Assembly (NCBI GenBank): GCA_934427095.1
Contig: CAKRYM010000056.1
Span: 1-8,344, forward strand
Length of the DNA: 8,344 nt
Source: an uncultured Bacillota bacterium
GTDB taxonomy: Bacteria > Bacillota > Dehalobacteriia > UBA4068
Reading direction: 5' to 3'
A model generated the notes under the pieces. It saw only the letters and a program-made list of their open reading frames with translations, did no database searches and was not told the DNA's origin. The translations under genes were made by a program, and so were the position numbers. Position 1 is the stretch's first letter. Each line of letters starts with the position of its first letter. Positions 8,220 through 8,344 of the stretch are shown in pieces.

Positions 8220-8254
8220 AAAGAAAAATGGACACCAATTTTTGGTGTCCATTT
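8220..8254 (-). terminator. Rho-independent terminator of the gene upstream of uvrB
   Basis: Positions 8226-8238 pair perfectly with 8242-8254 to form a 13-base-pair stem with a three-base loop. The stem core is TGGACACCAA / TTGGTGTCCA. Read on the minus strand the stem runs into TTTTTCTTT, a good U-tract. It begins 23 bases after the stop codon at 8278. It should end the upstream transcript and insulate the uvrB operon. On the plus strand the following sequence is interrupted by C and A, so termination in that direction would be weaker. Confidence 0.88.
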
Positions 8255-8277
8255 CCATTCTATTTTACTTATTTGCT

Positions 8278-8344
8278 CTATTCTTTTGGTTTTCTGCTAT
8301 GCATTTCTTGGAGCATCTCTTCTGCCTGTTTAATAGTAGTAGGA
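8278..8344 (-). CDS. C-terminal end of an unidentified protein (cut by right window edge)
   Basis: The minus strand has one open frame entering from the right edge. It encodes 21 residues, PTTIKQAEEMLQEMHSRKPKE, and ends at TAG (8280-8278). A strong terminator follows 23 bases later, which supports a real gene end here. The tail is hydrophilic, probably helical and ends in charged residues. It is too short to assign a family. An S41 C-terminal processing peptidase or a cell-division gene often precedes uvrB in Bacillota, but nothing seen here proves either. Confidence 0.6.
   Translation of the reverse strand, partial: PTTIKQAEEMLQEMHSRKPKE

Overview
All confident genes lie on the minus strand and run right to left. 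The window looks like an ordinary chromosomal block from a Bacillota (Firmicutes) bacterium. The evidence is the order uvrB-uvrA-uvrC-rapZ-whiA, a WhiA protein, Firmicutes-like Uvr proteins, purine-rich ribosome binding sites and moderate G+C. A member of the Negativicutes or a clostridial relative would fit, but I cannot fix the genus from sequence alone. I see no mobile element, CRISPR array, tRNA, rRNA or phage gene.

Layout from right to left: (1) 8278-8344 is the last 21 codons of an unidentified upstream gene. (2) 8220-8254 is a strong hairpin plus U-tract terminator for that gene. (3) 8153-8219 is a short leader with a candidate extended -10 promoter, an overlapping inverted repeat and a good Shine-Dalgarno sequence for uvrB. 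(4) 6119-8152 is uvrB, 3247-6084 is uvrA and 1345-3234 is uvrC, all intact. (5) 474-about 1385 is rapZ (yvcJ), whose 5' end overlaps the end of uvrC. (6) 1-459 is the N-terminal part of whiA, which runs off the left edge. Gene spacings are 34, 12, about -41 (overlap) and 14 bases, and no terminator is visible between the genes. Together they look like one transcription unit starting just upstream of uvrB.

The three Uvr proteins form the complete nucleotide excision repair incision machinery. UvrA with UvrB finds the lesion, UvrB stays at the site, and UvrC makes both cuts. The downstream genes belong to the conserved rapZ-(yvcK)-whiA cluster, associated with nucleotide-sugar or cell-envelope sensing and with cell division or chromosome functions. 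In many Firmicutes yvcK lies between rapZ and whiA. Here it is absent from that position, with only 14 bases between the two genes.

I found no undescribed system. The points worth a second look are modest: the uvrC/rapZ overlap with an A8 run where loss of one A would fuse the two reading frames, the missing yvcK, the weak uvrC ribosome binding site, and a uvrB promoter that has an inverted repeat over its -10 but no recognisable Bacillus-type SOS box.
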